Source: Runella aurantiaca
Lineage (GTDB): Bacteria; Bacteroidota; Bacteroidia; Cytophagales; Spirosomataceae
DNA: 64,000 nt
Reading direction: 5' to 3'
Assembly: GCF_003339505.1 (NCBI RefSeq)
Contig: NZ_QPIW01000003.1
Location: 120,471-184,470, forward strand
Shown here piece by piece: positions 8,251-17,517 of this stretch. The translations under genes and the position numbers were made by a program. The first letter of the stretch is position 1. Every line of letters begins with the position of its first letter. The notes under the pieces were generated by a model. It was not told where the DNA came from, searched no databases, and was given only the letters and a program-made list of their open reading frames with translations.

Positions 8251-9825
8251 ATGACGTTAAAATATTTGAATAAAGATTTCTCAGCGGGGGTAGCGGTGTT
8301 TTTAGTAACGCTGCCGTTGTGCCTTGGTATCGCTTTAGCTTCGGGGGCGCCTCTTTTCTCGGGATTACTGGCCAGCATTGTGGGGGGCATTGTCGTTACT
8401 GTATTTTCGGGGTCCGAAGTCAGTGTCAGTGGGCCTGCTGCGGGGCTTACTGTTATTGTTTTTGATAGTATTCAACGGCTGGGTAGCTATCCCAATTTTC
8501 TGATGGCCGTGGTGTTGGCTGGCGTAATACAATTCTTGTTGGGATGGCTAAAAGCAGGACGATTAAGCAGTTTTGTTCCTTCCAGCGTTATTAGTGGCAT
8601 GTTGGTGGCTATTGGAATTGTGATTATCCTGAAACAAATTCCTCATGCCTTGGGATGGGATGCCGACTACGAAGGCGAATTTGAATTTGAGCAAGCCGAT
8701 CAGCGCAACACATTCTCAGAAATTATAGAAGCCTTGAGTCATCCCAATGCGGGAGCTATTTTGATAAGTGTGTTCTGTTTAGGGCTGATTGCTTGGTGGG
8801 ATTATTCTGCAAAAAAGGGGATAAAATTCTTCAAAACAATCCCCGGGGGTGTGGTGGTGGTTTTAGTGGGGGTCGTCCTTAATCAGTTGCTGGCGTTATG
8901 GTTTCCAGCAATGAGTTTGAAAGAGGAGAGCCACTTGGTGCGCGTTCCGCTTATTCGTGATTGGACCGATGCAAAAGCCGCGTTCAATTTTCCCGCGTTC
9001 GAAATCTTAGCCAATCCACAAGTGTACATTTCGGCCCTTACGCTGGCGATTGTGGGTAGTATTGAATCGCTTTTTAGCTTGGAAGCCGCCGATAAGTTGG
9101 ATACAAGACGCCGTATATCCTCTCCTAATCAGGAATTGAAGGCGCAGGGAATCGGAAATGTAGTTTCGGGCCTGATTGGAGGATTGCCGCTCACGTTGGT
9201 AGCGATTCGTACTTCGGTCAATGTGTACAGCGGCGCACAAACGCGCCTTTCGTCTTTCATTCACGGCCTTTTGATGCTGTTGGCGGTGTTGGCTATTCCG
9301 CAATTACTCAATTATATCCCATTGGCTTGTTTAGCGGCGTTGCTCATTTCCGTTGGTTACAAATTAGCGAAGGTCGAGATTTTTAAAAAAATGTACCGTG
9401 AAGGCCCCGACCAATTTATCCCCTTCATCATTACGGTCCTTGCCATTGTGTTTACCGACTTATTGATTGGACTGGCTATTGGGCTGATTGTGGGCATGAT
9501 TTACATTGTTTATACCAATAATCTGTCGGCAATAAGTGTAGGACGAGACAAGGAAACGGTACTGATTTGGTTTAAAAAGGATGTGTCATTTTTAAACAAG
9601 GCCCATCTGAAAGAAGTGTTAGCGGCCTTAAAACCAGGAGACTATGTGTTTGTGGATGGCCTGAGGGCGCAATTTATCGACCACGATATTTTTACAACCC
9701 TAGAAGAATTTGAGGCCGATGCCCCGTTAAGAGGAATTCAAGTGGAATTTAAGGGGATTACGAGACGTAAAATCACAAAACAAAAATCCAATGCAATCAT
9801 ACAAAAAACTATTACTGGCGAATAA
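8251..9825 (+). CDS. SulP family transporter, second of the carbonic-anhydrase cluster
   Basis: This 524-residue SulP protein has the blocks [20 protein letters not shown] near residue 10, [20 protein letters not shown] near 55 and [20 protein letters not shown] near 308. A short STAS-like C-terminus holds [16 protein letters not shown] near 446. It parallels the SulP at 5876 along its whole length, so the two look like paralogues from a duplication. The 3' end overlaps the start of the second carbonic anhydrase by 35 bases, which implies coupled translation. A bicarbonate transport role is inferred from the neighbours. Confidence 0.93.
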   Translation: MTLKYLNKDFSAGVAVFLVTLPLCLGIALASGAPLFSGLLASIVGGIVVTVFSGSEVSVSGPAAGLTVIVFDSIQRLGSYPNFLMAVVLAGVIQFLLGWLKAGRLSSFVPSSVISGMLVAIGIVIILKQIPHALGWDADYEGEFEFEQADQRNTFSEIIEALSHPNAGAILISVFCLGLIAWWDYSAKKGIKFFKTIPGGVVVVLVGVVLNQLLALWFPAMSLKEESHLVRVPLIRDWTDAKAAFNFPAFEILANPQVYISALTLAIVGSIESLFSLEAADKLDTRRRISSPNQELKAQGIGNVVSGLIGGLPLTLVAIRTSVNVYSGAQTRLSSFIHGLLMLLAVLAIPQLLNYIPLACLAALLISVGYKLAKVEIFKKMYREGPDQFIPFIITVLAIVFTDLLIGLAIGLIVGMIYIVYTNNLSAISVGRDKETVLIWFKKDVSFLNKAHLKEVLAALKPGDYVFVDGLRAQFIDHDIFTTLEEFEADAPLRGIQVEFKGITRRKITKQKSNAIIQKTITGE

Positions 9826-10468
9826 ATCATGGGCTGCTGAAAAGCTTATGCTCGACGAAAGTTATTTCGACGAATTGGCGTCCGATCAAAAGCCTGAGTT
9901 CTTGTGGATTGGCTGTGCCGACAGTCGCGTGCCCGCCAATGAGGTGACAGGCACGGCTCCTGGAGAAATTTTTGTTCACCGAAACGTGGCCAACTTGGTG
10001 ATTCATACCGATATAAATATGCTCAGTGTATTGCAGTACGCGGTAGAGGTGTTGGAAGTAAAGCACATTTTGGTGGTAGGACACTATGGCTGTGGTGGCG
10101 TAAAAGCCGCCATGACCAACAAGGATTTTGGTTTAATCAATAAGTGGTTGCGGAATATCAAAGATGTCTATTCAAAGCATTATGATGAGCTTGAGGCGGT
10201 GCCCGATGGTCAGGCGCGTTTTGATCGTTTGGTTGAGTTCAATGTTATTGAGCAGACAAAGAACCTAGCTAAAACCACGATAGTGCAAAAAGCTTGGAAA
10301 AAGCGAAATTATCCACATCTGCATGGTTGGGTGTTTGATTTACATACGGGTTTAATTAATTCCATCATGGAAATCCCACCGGGTTCGCCCGTTGAGTCTA
10401 TTTATCGGTATGATTTTGAAGATGAACCCAAAAAAGAGGAAGATTTAACACAAAATTATAATCATTGA
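9791..10468 (+). CDS. can: Beta-class carbonic anhydrase (Can-like, second copy)
   Basis: This 225-residue cytoplasmic enzyme catalyses CO2 + H2O <-> HCO3- + H+. Zinc ligands are C42-x-D44-x-R46 ([10 protein letters not shown]) and H98-x-x-C101 (GHYGCGGV), the classical E. coli Can pattern. HRNVANLV and [12 protein letters not shown] are further family blocks. The ATG at 9791 lies inside the preceding SulP gene in another frame (35-base overlap), so the two are translationally linked. Its subtype differs from the carbonic anhydrase at 7508, so the cluster is not a simple duplication of a SulP-CA pair. Confidence 0.95.
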   Translation: MQSYKKLLLANKSWAAEKLMLDESYFDELASDQKPEFLWIGCADSRVPANEVTGTAPGEIFVHRNVANLVIHTDINMLSVLQYAVEVLEVKHILVVGHYGCGGVKAAMTNKDFGLINKWLRNIKDVYSKHYDELEAVPDGQARFDRLVEFNVIEQTKNLAKTTIVQKAWKKRNYPHLHGWVFDLHTGLINSIMEIPPGSPVESIYRYDFEDEPKKEEDLTQNYNH

Positions 10469-10675
10469 CAAGGCCTCTAATCTCCCTTGGGAAAGCGTAT
10501 TAATCGAGTTGGGCAACCAATTTCTACATGAAATTTACAAGAGTAACTGATTCAATGGATTAAATAGTTTTAAAATCATAAAGAAACGCGGTAAAATGGG
10601 GAATAAAATGTGGTGAGGCCAACTTTTCTAAAAAAACGGTTGTTCAATACAAATTACCCATCTTAACAAACTAGT

Positions 10676-11899
10676 ATGAAAAAAACAGTCGCTACTTTGC
10701 TCGCATTGAGCAGTTTTTTTGTTGGTTTCAGCCAAACTAATATCCCCAAGAGTACTTGGCGGGCCGCTCTCCAACGGGAAGCGCATGATTTGCCTTTCGG
10801 GCTGGAAATCAATCCAAAAGCCAATGGAAAATATGAGGTTTTTGTTCTAAATGGCTCGGAGCGCTTGGCCATGGATGAAGCCTACATGGTAGGCGATTCG
10901 CTTCATATTCCGATGCTGATTTTTGATTCTGATTTGGTTGCCAAAGTATCAGGCAATACAATGACGGGGTCTTGGAAGAAAAACAGAAATGGTGTTTGGG
11001 TATCGGTGCTTCCTTTCAAAGCAGAAAAAGGAGAAGTGCATCTTTTTGCCAAAACCCCTGCCAAAACAACAAAAAACGTAACAGGTAAATACGCCACTTA
11101 TTTTTTGCGTCCTCAGGGAAAAGATTCCACTTTTGCCGTCGGGATTTTGGAACAAAAAGGTGCAAAACTAGCAGGAACGGTACTGACTCCCACGGGAGAT
11201 TATCGGTATTTGGCGGGCGATGTGATCGGCGATAGTCTTTTTATGTCTTGCTACGACGGTTCACACGCGTTTTTGTTCAGAGCTGCCATTGCTTCCAACG
11301 GTACGATTCGAGGCGGATTATGGTCAGGTATTTCTGGCTTCCAACACTTTGTAGCTTACCGCGACGAAAAAGCGGAATTGCCTCCACCAACGGCATTGAC
11401 CTATTTGAAGCCCGGTTTTGAAACGCTTGATTTTGCTTTTCCCGATACCAAAGGAAACGTTGTGTCGTTGAAAGACGAACGCTACAAAGGCAAAGTCGTG
11501 GTTTTGCAGCTGTCGGGAACGTGGTGTCCCAACTGCATGGATGAAACCCGTTTTATGGTGCCTTGGTACGAAAAAAATGCCAAACGTGGAGTAGAAATCG
11601 TGGGTTTGATGTTTGAGCGTTCGCCCGATATGAAAATATCAGGACCGAAAATTGATTTTATGGGCAAGCGTTTCGGCGTGCCCTATCCGTTGCTTTTGGC
11701 GGGTACCAACGATGCCAACGCGGGAAAATCGCTCCCTGCGCTCAACAAAGTGGCGGGGTACCCAACCACCATTTTTATTGACAAAAAAGGACGCGTACGC
11801 GAAATTCACACGGGCTTCTCTGGCCCGGGTACTGGCAAATACTACGATCAGTTTATTGAAGATTTCAACGCACTTATTACGAAACTACTGAGTGAGTAA
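10676..11899 (+). CDS. Secreted thioredoxin-fold (TlpA/redoxin-like) protein
   Basis: The 407-residue protein begins with a signal peptide (MKKTVATLLALSSFFVGFSQ) and should work in the periplasm or cell envelope. Residues about 25-230 form a beta-rich N-terminal region of the sort found in Bacteroidota TlpA relatives. From about residue 245 there is an AhpC/TSA-redoxin domain with the active site GTWCPNCMDE (Cys 283 and 286) and a later cis-proline region (GYPTTIFIDKKG). Such proteins reduce disulfides or mature cytochromes. The partner is unknown. A perfect hairpin terminator follows, so it is probably a single-gene unit. Confidence 0.88.
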   Translation: MKKTVATLLALSSFFVGFSQTNIPKSTWRAALQREAHDLPFGLEINPKANGKYEVFVLNGSERLAMDEAYMVGDSLHIPMLIFDSDLVAKVSGNTMTGSWKKNRNGVWVSVLPFKAEKGEVHLFAKTPAKTTKNVTGKYATYFLRPQGKDSTFAVGILEQKGAKLAGTVLTPTGDYRYLAGDVIGDSLFMSCYDGSHAFLFRAAIASNGTIRGGLWSGISGFQHFVAYRDEKAELPPPTALTYLKPGFETLDFAFPDTKGNVVSLKDERYKGKVVVLQLSGTWCPNCMDETRFMVPWYEKNAKRGVEIVGLMFERSPDMKISGPKIDFMGKRFGVPYPLLLAGTNDANAGKSLPALNKVAGYPTTIFIDKKGRVREIHTGFSGPGTGKYYDQFIEDFNALITKLLSE

Positions 11900-11913
11900 G
11901 TGATTTTTTGAGG

Positions 11914-11980
11914 AACCATCCAAGGTATTTAAGGTTTTTATTAATGAACTTAAATACCTTGGATGGTTTAATTTTTTTAG
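11914..11980 (+). terminator. Strong terminator after the redoxin gene
   Basis: Twenty-base perfect arms (11914-11933 and 11949-11968) flank a 15-base loop, followed by taattttttta. It begins 14 bases after the redoxin stop. Confidence 0.85.
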
Positions 11981-12152
11981 TAGGTTCTGCGGGTATCGCG
12001 CTTATCTTTCTGAGTATATGGTCGTGCTAGAATAATGACTCTAAGCAGGAGCCACTGATTAGAGCTCGCACTTACAAATGGGCAATTGGTTGAAATTAAG
12101 CGTTAGAAAATTATACTTGCTATGTTGGCTCCCCAGTAGCGCTAAGGCTGCC

Positions 12153-13952
12153 ATGAAAAACTTCTCGATTCTGTACTTTATTGCCTTTACTGGTTTTGCC
12201 CAAAAACCATCCCAAATAGACTCCCTGAAAAAGATTTTAGCGGCGACGTCGGACATCCAAAGAAAGACAAAAATCGTGCAGGATATTTGCGAAGCTTACA
12301 GTAGAAATCAACCAGATTCGGCTAAAAAATACCTTGAAATAGCGCAGGATTTTTCCAAAAAATCAATGGACAAAAAACTGGAAGGCCGTTCGTATCATTT
12401 GGCGGCTAATTTTTTTCGTGCTCAAAATGAATTCGAAAAAAGTCTTCAGGCAAGCCAGAAAACCATTGATTTGTACGAAGCAATTGACTACAAAAGAGGG
12501 CTTGGAAGGGTCTATAACAGCATTGGCCTGACGTATAAAAAAATGGGCGACTCCCAAAAAGTTGCCGCTTTTACGCGAAAAGCACTCATGTTTTCTTTGA
12601 AAGCGATAGACATGGCCAAGGTGGTTGAGGATACCAACGGCTTGATTTCTGGGTACAACAATGCAGGGATTGCTTACCGGGATTTGAAGGAATTTAGAAA
12701 GGCGGAAGATGCCTATAAGCTGGGATTAAAGAATGCCGAAAAGTACAAAGTTGACCGGGATGCGGGCGTTTTGCACGCCAATTTGGGGCAGATTTACATT
12801 GATTTCGAAAAAGAGTACGATAAGGCAATTATTGAATTGGAGAAATCACTGGTGATTCACGCAAATCACAACGACCAACAGGGAATTGAACACGCTTATC
12901 GGAGTTTGGGGAAGGCGTTTCAGATGAAAAAAGAATATAAAAAAGCCATTGCTTACGCTCAAAAGTCGGTGGCGATTGCGCACTCGCTCAAAGACATTCA
13001 TCGGCTCTTTAATGCCTACGGAATACTTTATGGGATTCAAGAAGATGCTGGTTTGTACAAAGAGGCATTGGCAAGTCTGAAAATAGCTAAACAATTGGAA
13101 GATTCTACCTTGCGGGTCGATAAAACCAAGAACATTGCCGAGATTGAAAGTAAATACCAAACTGAGAAAAAGGAGCTTGAAATAAAAAGCCTGAATGAAA
13201 AAAACGCGCTGCAACGGAATCAACTGGCGTTTGCGGGCTTGGGATTGTTGGTTTTAATGGGTCTATTGGGGACGCTGTATTGGCAATATAAAAAGATAAA
13301 AGAAAATCGGTCGCAGATTCAAAAGCAATCCGATGATTTGAAATTGATGATGAAGGAACTTCACCATCGCGTAAAAAATAACCTAGCGATTGTAAGTAGT
13401 CTGTTGAAAATACAATCGAGTAAAATGGAAGATGAAAAGGCCGTTTTGGCCGTTCGGCAAGGGCAACAACGCGTAGAAGCCATGTCGTTGATTCATCAGC
13501 GGTTGTACCAGAATGATAAAGTTTCCACCATCAATATCAAAGAATACATCAGCGATTTGGTAGATAGCCTGATGAATGCGTATGGGCACGAGGTCGATAA
13601 TTTTGAGGTGCAACTAAGTGTTGAGCAAGAAGAAATGGACGTAGATTTGGCTATTTCTTTGGGGTTGATAATCAACGAGTTGATAACCAATTCTTTCAAG
13701 TATGCTTACGCAGAAGCCGCCCATCCAACATTGAAAATTACGTTGAAAAATAAAGTGGGGCTGTCGTTGGAAATACAGGATAACGGACCCGGATTAGACA
13801 TGGAGCGCTGGAACCGGGCCAAGGATTCTTTTGGTAAAAAACTGATTTCAGGACTTACAAAACAGATCGGGGGTAGCTTCACGATTGAAAACCAAAACGG
13901 AACCTATTGTCGGTTGTATATTTCTCCCGAAAAAATGAAATTGGTGGCATAA
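12153..13952 (+). CDS. TPR sensor histidine kinase (HisKA_2 type)
   Basis: The chosen ATG at 12153 gives a signal peptide (MKNFSILYFIAFTGFAQ) and 599 residues. An in-frame ATG at 12078 would add 25 residues and bury the signal. Residues about 30-330 are tetratricopeptide repeats (for example KRGLGRVYNSIGLTYKKMGD), probably periplasmic. One membrane helix (LAFAGLGLLVLMGLLGTLYW) and a short linker follow. The kinase core has the H-box ELHHRVKNNLAIVSSLLKIQ near residue 400, the N-box INELITNSFKYAY near 505 and the G-box IQDNGPGLD near 540. The stop is 3 bases before the response regulator gene, which is its likely phosphotransfer partner. Confidence 0.92.
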   Translation: MKNFSILYFIAFTGFAQKPSQIDSLKKILAATSDIQRKTKIVQDICEAYSRNQPDSAKKYLEIAQDFSKKSMDKKLEGRSYHLAANFFRAQNEFEKSLQASQKTIDLYEAIDYKRGLGRVYNSIGLTYKKMGDSQKVAAFTRKALMFSLKAIDMAKVVEDTNGLISGYNNAGIAYRDLKEFRKAEDAYKLGLKNAEKYKVDRDAGVLHANLGQIYIDFEKEYDKAIIELEKSLVIHANHNDQQGIEHAYRSLGKAFQMKKEYKKAIAYAQKSVAIAHSLKDIHRLFNAYGILYGIQEDAGLYKEALASLKIAKQLEDSTLRVDKTKNIAEIESKYQTEKKELEIKSLNEKNALQRNQLAFAGLGLLVLMGLLGTLYWQYKKIKENRSQIQKQSDDLKLMMKELHHRVKNNLAIVSSLLKIQSSKMEDEKAVLAVRQGQQRVEAMSLIHQRLYQNDKVSTINIKEYISDLVDSLMNAYGHEVDNFEVQLSVEQEEMDVDLAISLGLIINELITNSFKYAYAEAAHPTLKITLKNKVGLSLEIQDNGPGLDMERWNRAKDSFGKKLISGLTKQIGGSFTIENQNGTYCRLYISPEKMKLVA

Positions 13953-13955
13953 CAA

Positions 13956-14705
13956 ATGAAGATATTAATCATTGAGGACGAATTTATTCTAGCCACCGAT
14001 TTGAGTGATACCCTCGAAGCGGAAGGCTATGAGGTCGTATTTGTAGCCGACAATGGCCCCGAAGCGCTTGAATTTTATCAAAAAAATGAAGTGGATTTGG
14101 TGCTGTGCGACATTCACATCAATGGTGATTGGGACGGGATAGAAACCGTAAAACGACTCATTGATTTTCGTCAATCCCCGATTATTTATTTAACCGCTTT
14201 TACCGACACCGAAACCCTCGAACGCGCCAAAGAGACCTACCCAGCGGCGTATATTCCCAAACCGTATCACATCGTTAACCTCAGGATGGCAATCGAAATG
14301 GCGATTAATAATTTTGCCATGCGGGTTCATCCGATGAAAATCTTGAAAGACACAAAAACGGATGTAGCCCGAAAAGAAGCTATTTTGCAGGTAAATGAAT
14401 GTATTTTTATCAAGCAAAACTACCAATTTGTCAAATTCAGGTTAGACGATATTCTCTACCTTGAAGCCGAGAGTATGTACACCAATATCGTCACTTCTCA
14501 GAAGAAATACGTCATTCGTCAGACCGTAGGCGGAGTGTTGGAGCGGCTGCCAATCAAGCACTTGGTTCGTATTCATCGTTCGTACGCGGTCAATATCCAT
14601 CGAATTGAATCTTTCAATGAGCACGAAGTAACCATCAATGGTCAAGCTTTTCCGTTGGGGCGTTCTTTTAAGGATGAGTTTATGCGGCAGTTTATGTTTC
14701 GCTAA
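13956..14705 (+). CDS. LytTR-family response regulator
   Basis: This 249-residue DNA-binding response regulator has a receiver domain at residues 1-120, with acidic pocket E8/D9, phospho-acceptor D52 (VLCDIHING), T/S in YLTAF and K in IPKPYH. A LytTR DNA-binding domain spans about 145-249 (DDILYLEAESMYTNI, LVRIHRSYAVNI). It follows the TPR kinase gene by 3 bases and is followed by a strong terminator, so the two form a two-gene operon. LytTR regulators bind paired direct repeats; no target could be identified here. Confidence 0.95.
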   Translation: MKILIIEDEFILATDLSDTLEAEGYEVVFVADNGPEALEFYQKNEVDLVLCDIHINGDWDGIETVKRLIDFRQSPIIYLTAFTDTETLERAKETYPAAYIPKPYHIVNLRMAIEMAINNFAMRVHPMKILKDTKTDVARKEAILQVNECIFIKQNYQFVKFRLDDILYLEAESMYTNIVTSQKKYVIRQTVGGVLERLPIKHLVRIHRSYAVNIHRIESFNEHEVTINGQAFPLGRSFKDEFMRQFMFR

Positions 14706-14724
14706 ATTTTGACCGTTATTTTTA

Positions 14725-14766
14725 TCAAAAAAGCCAAAACTTATTCCTAAGTTTTGGCTTTTTTGA
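14725..14766. terminator. Bidirectional terminator after the two-component operon
   Basis: Perfect 19-base arms (14725-14743 and 14748-14766) around a 4-base loop contain aagccaaaac flanked by A and T runs. It lies between the convergent response regulator and oxidoreductase genes. Confidence 0.85.
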
Positions 14767-14800
14767 GGGAGAACAAATAGCTACTTTCAGCGCTAAGGGT

Positions 14801-16234
14801 TTACGTCCAACCTTCGCGGTATTGCCGCTTTACAAATGCATTGGCTTCATCAAAATTGGTGATTTTCATGTTGGCACCATCCCAAAGAAGTTTTTTACGG
14901 CCAGTGAATTTGCCGTTTTCGCGGTGTAAATAGCTACGAACGGCCAAGTTGCCCATCAATACGATTTCGGCCAAGGGCCCAGCTTCATCAAACGAAGAGC
15001 TAGTGTAGGTGCCAAATCCTGCTTTGCAGGCTTTTACCCATTGCTGTTGGTGGCCTGTGGTGTCTCCTTCAACCAACGGGCGGGTGGGAGCGGGGAATTT
15101 TACGTCCTGTAATTGTCCTTTGACAAACAACTTGGGATTGTTGCCAAACAGCTCACAGGCGAGTACTCCTTTGGTTCCGATAAACATCACGCCGCCGTCA
15201 ACACTGGCAAATATTTTTTCGTAATCACAACCTTCGGGGATTTTGGGTCGGATGCCGCCGTCGTACCACGAAAGACTTAATTCGGGATATTTCTTAGAAC
15301 TTGGGTTGGGAAATTTAAAGTGGATTGACGTGGCTTGTGGGCCAATATCGCCAAAGAAAGCCTCTTTGAAAAAGTCGGCATAGACCGAACTTGCCGAACA
15401 CTCAACGGAGGTAGGATACCCCAATTTGAGGGTACGAAACGGTACATCCATGAAGTGGCACCCCATGTCGCCGAGGGCACCCGTACCAAAATCCCAATAA
15501 CCGCGCCAACGCGTGGGCATGTAGGCTTCGTGGTACTCGCGGTAAGGAGCAGTACCGAGCCACAAATCCCAGTCTACTTCGGCGGGAATAGGCATGGTTT
15601 CTTTTTTATCTCTGGGCGATTTTACCCCCTGCGGCCACACGGGGCGGTCGGTCCAAACCTCCACGGTATGTACTTCTCCAATCATGCCCGACTGGACAAT
15701 GGCCTCGGTTTGGCGGGTGCCTTTGCCGCTAGAGCCTTGGTTGCCCATTTGGGTCACAAGTTTCTTTTCTTTGGCGAGTTGGGTCAGCATTCGGGCTTCC
15801 CAAATATCGTGCGTGAGGGGTTTTTCGAGGTAAATATGTTTGCCCAATTGCATGGCAGCACTGCCGATGACGTAATGCATGTGGTCAGGGGTAGTGACAA
15901 TGACCGCGTCGATGTTTTTGGCTTCTTTTTCCAACATCTTGCGGTAATCTCTATAGTAGGGTGCATTGGGAAACTGCTTGCGAAACTTCACAGCTTGGCG
16001 GTCGTCTACGTCGCAAAGTGCCACAATGTTGTCTGAGCCATTGTTGTGGGCTAATGGAATATTGACCCCCGCTTTGCCGCCGCATCCCACGGCGGCGATG
16101 TTAAGCTTGTCGCTGGGAGCCACGAAACCCTTGCCGAGTACATGACGGGGTACAATCATAAACCCTGCGGCGGTTACGGCGCTTCCTTTCAGAAAGCCGC
16201 GACGGTTAACCATTTTTTTGTTTTTGGAATTCAT
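14801..16234 (-). CDS. Gfo/Idh/MocA family oxidoreductase with Tat-type signal
   Basis: This is an NAD(P)-dependent sugar-type dehydrogenase fold. From the ATG at 16234 it starts MNSKNKKMVNRRGFLKGSAV, a twin-arginine motif followed by a hydrophobic stretch, so export by Tat is likely. The frame stays open to 16387, but that extension would overlap the divergent RhaT gene and hide the signal, so I reject it. The nucleotide-binding fold shows AAVGCGGKAG near residue 45. DHMHYVIGSAAMQLGKHIYLEKPLTHD near 120 holds the EKP motif with the catalytic lysine. Bacteroidota use many exported members for processing sugars or glycosides; the substrate is unknown. Confidence 0.9.
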   Translation of the reverse strand: MNSKNKKMVNRRGFLKGSAVTAAGFMIVPRHVLGKGFVAPSDKLNIAAVGCGGKAGVNIPLAHNNGSDNIVALCDVDDRQAVKFRKQFPNAPYYRDYRKMLEKEAKNIDAVIVTTPDHMHYVIGSAAMQLGKHIYLEKPLTHDIWEARMLTQLAKEKKLVTQMGNQGSSGKGTRQTEAIVQSGMIGEVHTVEVWTDRPVWPQGVKSPRDKKETMPIPAEVDWDLWLGTAPYREYHEAYMPTRWRGYWDFGTGALGDMGCHFMDVPFRTLKLGYPTSVECSASSVYADFFKEAFFGDIGPQATSIHFKFPNPSSKKYPELSLSWYDGGIRPKIPEGCDYEKIFASVDGGVMFIGTKGVLACELFGNNPKLFVKGQLQDVKFPAPTRPLVEGDTTGHQQQWVKACKAGFGTYTSSSFDEAGPLAEIVLMGNLAVRSYLHRENGKFTGRKKLLWDGANMKITNFDEANAFVKRQYREGWT

Positions 16235-16385
16235 AGGTTTGTGAAGAAAGAATTTGTTAGAAAAAAGCAGCCTGTAAGCGGTTTTTACTCGCAACTGGTT
16301 TGCAAACAGGAGAGTACAGGGTGAAGGTAGAAAAACGCTTGCTGTATCTTTCGACAAAAAAGACGTAGTACTAAACCCTTTCATC

Positions 16386-17438
16386 ATGCAGGTATTATTT
16401 GGTGTTATTTATCACTTCATCGGCGGTTTTGCTTCCGGTAGTTTTTATATTCCTTACAAAAAAGTACGTGATTGGTCGTGGGAGAGTTATTGGATTGTAG
16501 GCGGGCTGTTTTCGTGGCTATTGGCGCCGTTTATTGCCGCCTATCTGACGGTGCCCAACTTCATGGACATTATCCGTAACACTGACAGTACTACGCTGTT
16601 TTGGACGTATGTGCTGGGCGTACTTTGGGGCATTGGCGGTTTGACCTTTGGCTTGACCATGCGTTACCTGGGTATGTCGCTTGGCATGGCTATTGTATTG
16701 GGCTTTTGTTCGGCCTTCGGAGCCTTGATTCCGCCGATTTACCGCGATTTGTTTACAGATTCTACCACGGGCACCTTTTCGAGTATGCTGGCAAGTACGG
16801 GTGGACAAATCGTGTTGTTGGGCGTAGCGGTTTGTTTGGCAGGGATTTACATCTGCGGTAAAGCGGGTGTAATGAAAGAAAATGAACTTTCGGATGCAGA
16901 AAAGAAAGAAAGCGTCAAAGAATTTGATTTTTGGAAAGGCCTCATTGTGGCGACCATTTCGGGCGTTTTGAGTGCTTGTTTTAATTTTGGCATCGAAGCG
17001 GGTAAAGTAATGGCCGAGGCCGCGCTGGTCAACGGTAGCAACCCTTTATTTCAGAACAACGTCATTTTTGTGCCACTGCTGTGGGGGGGGCTTACTACCA
17101 ATTTTATCTGGTGTATGATTTTGAATACCCGCAATCGCACTTTCGGCGATTATACCAACGCTAAAGCTCCACTCAAAACCAACTATATGTTCTCGGCCAT
17201 CGCTGGTACGACTTGGTTTTTGCAGTTCTTTTTCTACGGAATGGGCGAAAGTAAACTCGGGAACGGAGCCAGTTCGTGGATTCTGCACATGGCCTGCATC
17301 ATCATCGTTTCCAACGTGTGGGGAATCTACTTCAAGGAATGGAAAGGCGTAAATGCCAAGACCTACCGCACCATTATTTTGGGCATCGTTACCGTTATTT
17401 TATCGGTTTTCATTGTCGGAATCGGGAATTACTGGTAG
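16386..17438 (+). CDS. rhaT: L-rhamnose/H+ symporter RhaT-like permease
   Basis: This 350-residue polytopic inner-membrane protein has the RhaT family pattern: FHFIGGFASGSFYIPYKKV-like opening (residues 9-27), WESYWIVGGLFSWLLAP near 30 and WGIGGLTFGLTMRYLGMSLG near 80. The closing block is GNGASSWILHMACIIIVSNV-WG near 297. The family imports L-rhamnose or L-lyxose with protons. No rhamnose isomerase, kinase or aldolase gene is nearby. Its neighbours are a Gfo/Idh/MocA oxidoreductase and two TIM-barrel isomerase-like genes, so the real substrate may be another deoxy or modified sugar. It is divergent from the oxidoreductase gene and ends at a hairpin. Confidence 0.9.
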   Translation: MQVLFGVIYHFIGGFASGSFYIPYKKVRDWSWESYWIVGGLFSWLLAPFIAAYLTVPNFMDIIRNTDSTTLFWTYVLGVLWGIGGLTFGLTMRYLGMSLGMAIVLGFCSAFGALIPPIYRDLFTDSTTGTFSSMLASTGGQIVLLGVAVCLAGIYICGKAGVMKENELSDAEKKESVKEFDFWKGLIVATISGVLSACFNFGIEAGKVMAEAALVNGSNPLFQNNVIFVPLLWGGLTTNFIWCMILNTRNRTFGDYTNAKAPLKTNYMFSAIAGTTWFLQFFFYGMGESKLGNGASSWILHMACIIIVSNVWGIYFKEWKGVNAKTYRTIILGIVTVILSVFIVGIGNYW

Positions 17439-17462
17439 TAGAAGTATTGGAAAAGTAATATT

Positions 17463-17513
17463 AGACGTTGGCCGATAAACGCTGGATTTGTAAGCGTCTA
17501 TCGGCCAACGTCT
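17463..17513. terminator. Hairpin between convergent rhaT and ABC ATPase genes
   Basis: Twenty-base arms (17463-17482 and 17494-17513) pair with one mismatch around an 11-base loop. The stem is GC-richer (gacgttggccgat) but has no clear T-run. Its place between convergent stops suggests termination. Confidence 0.6.
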
Positions 17514-17517
17514 GCGT

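Noticed and set aside
15335..16036. 233-codon open frame opposite the oxidoreductase gene
   Set aside because: It is the antisense shadow of a well-supported gene, with no recognisable motif.
16235..16387. N-terminal extension of the Gfo/Idh/MocA protein
   Set aside because: It would overlap the divergent rhaT start and bury the twin-arginine signal that begins at the ATG at 16234.
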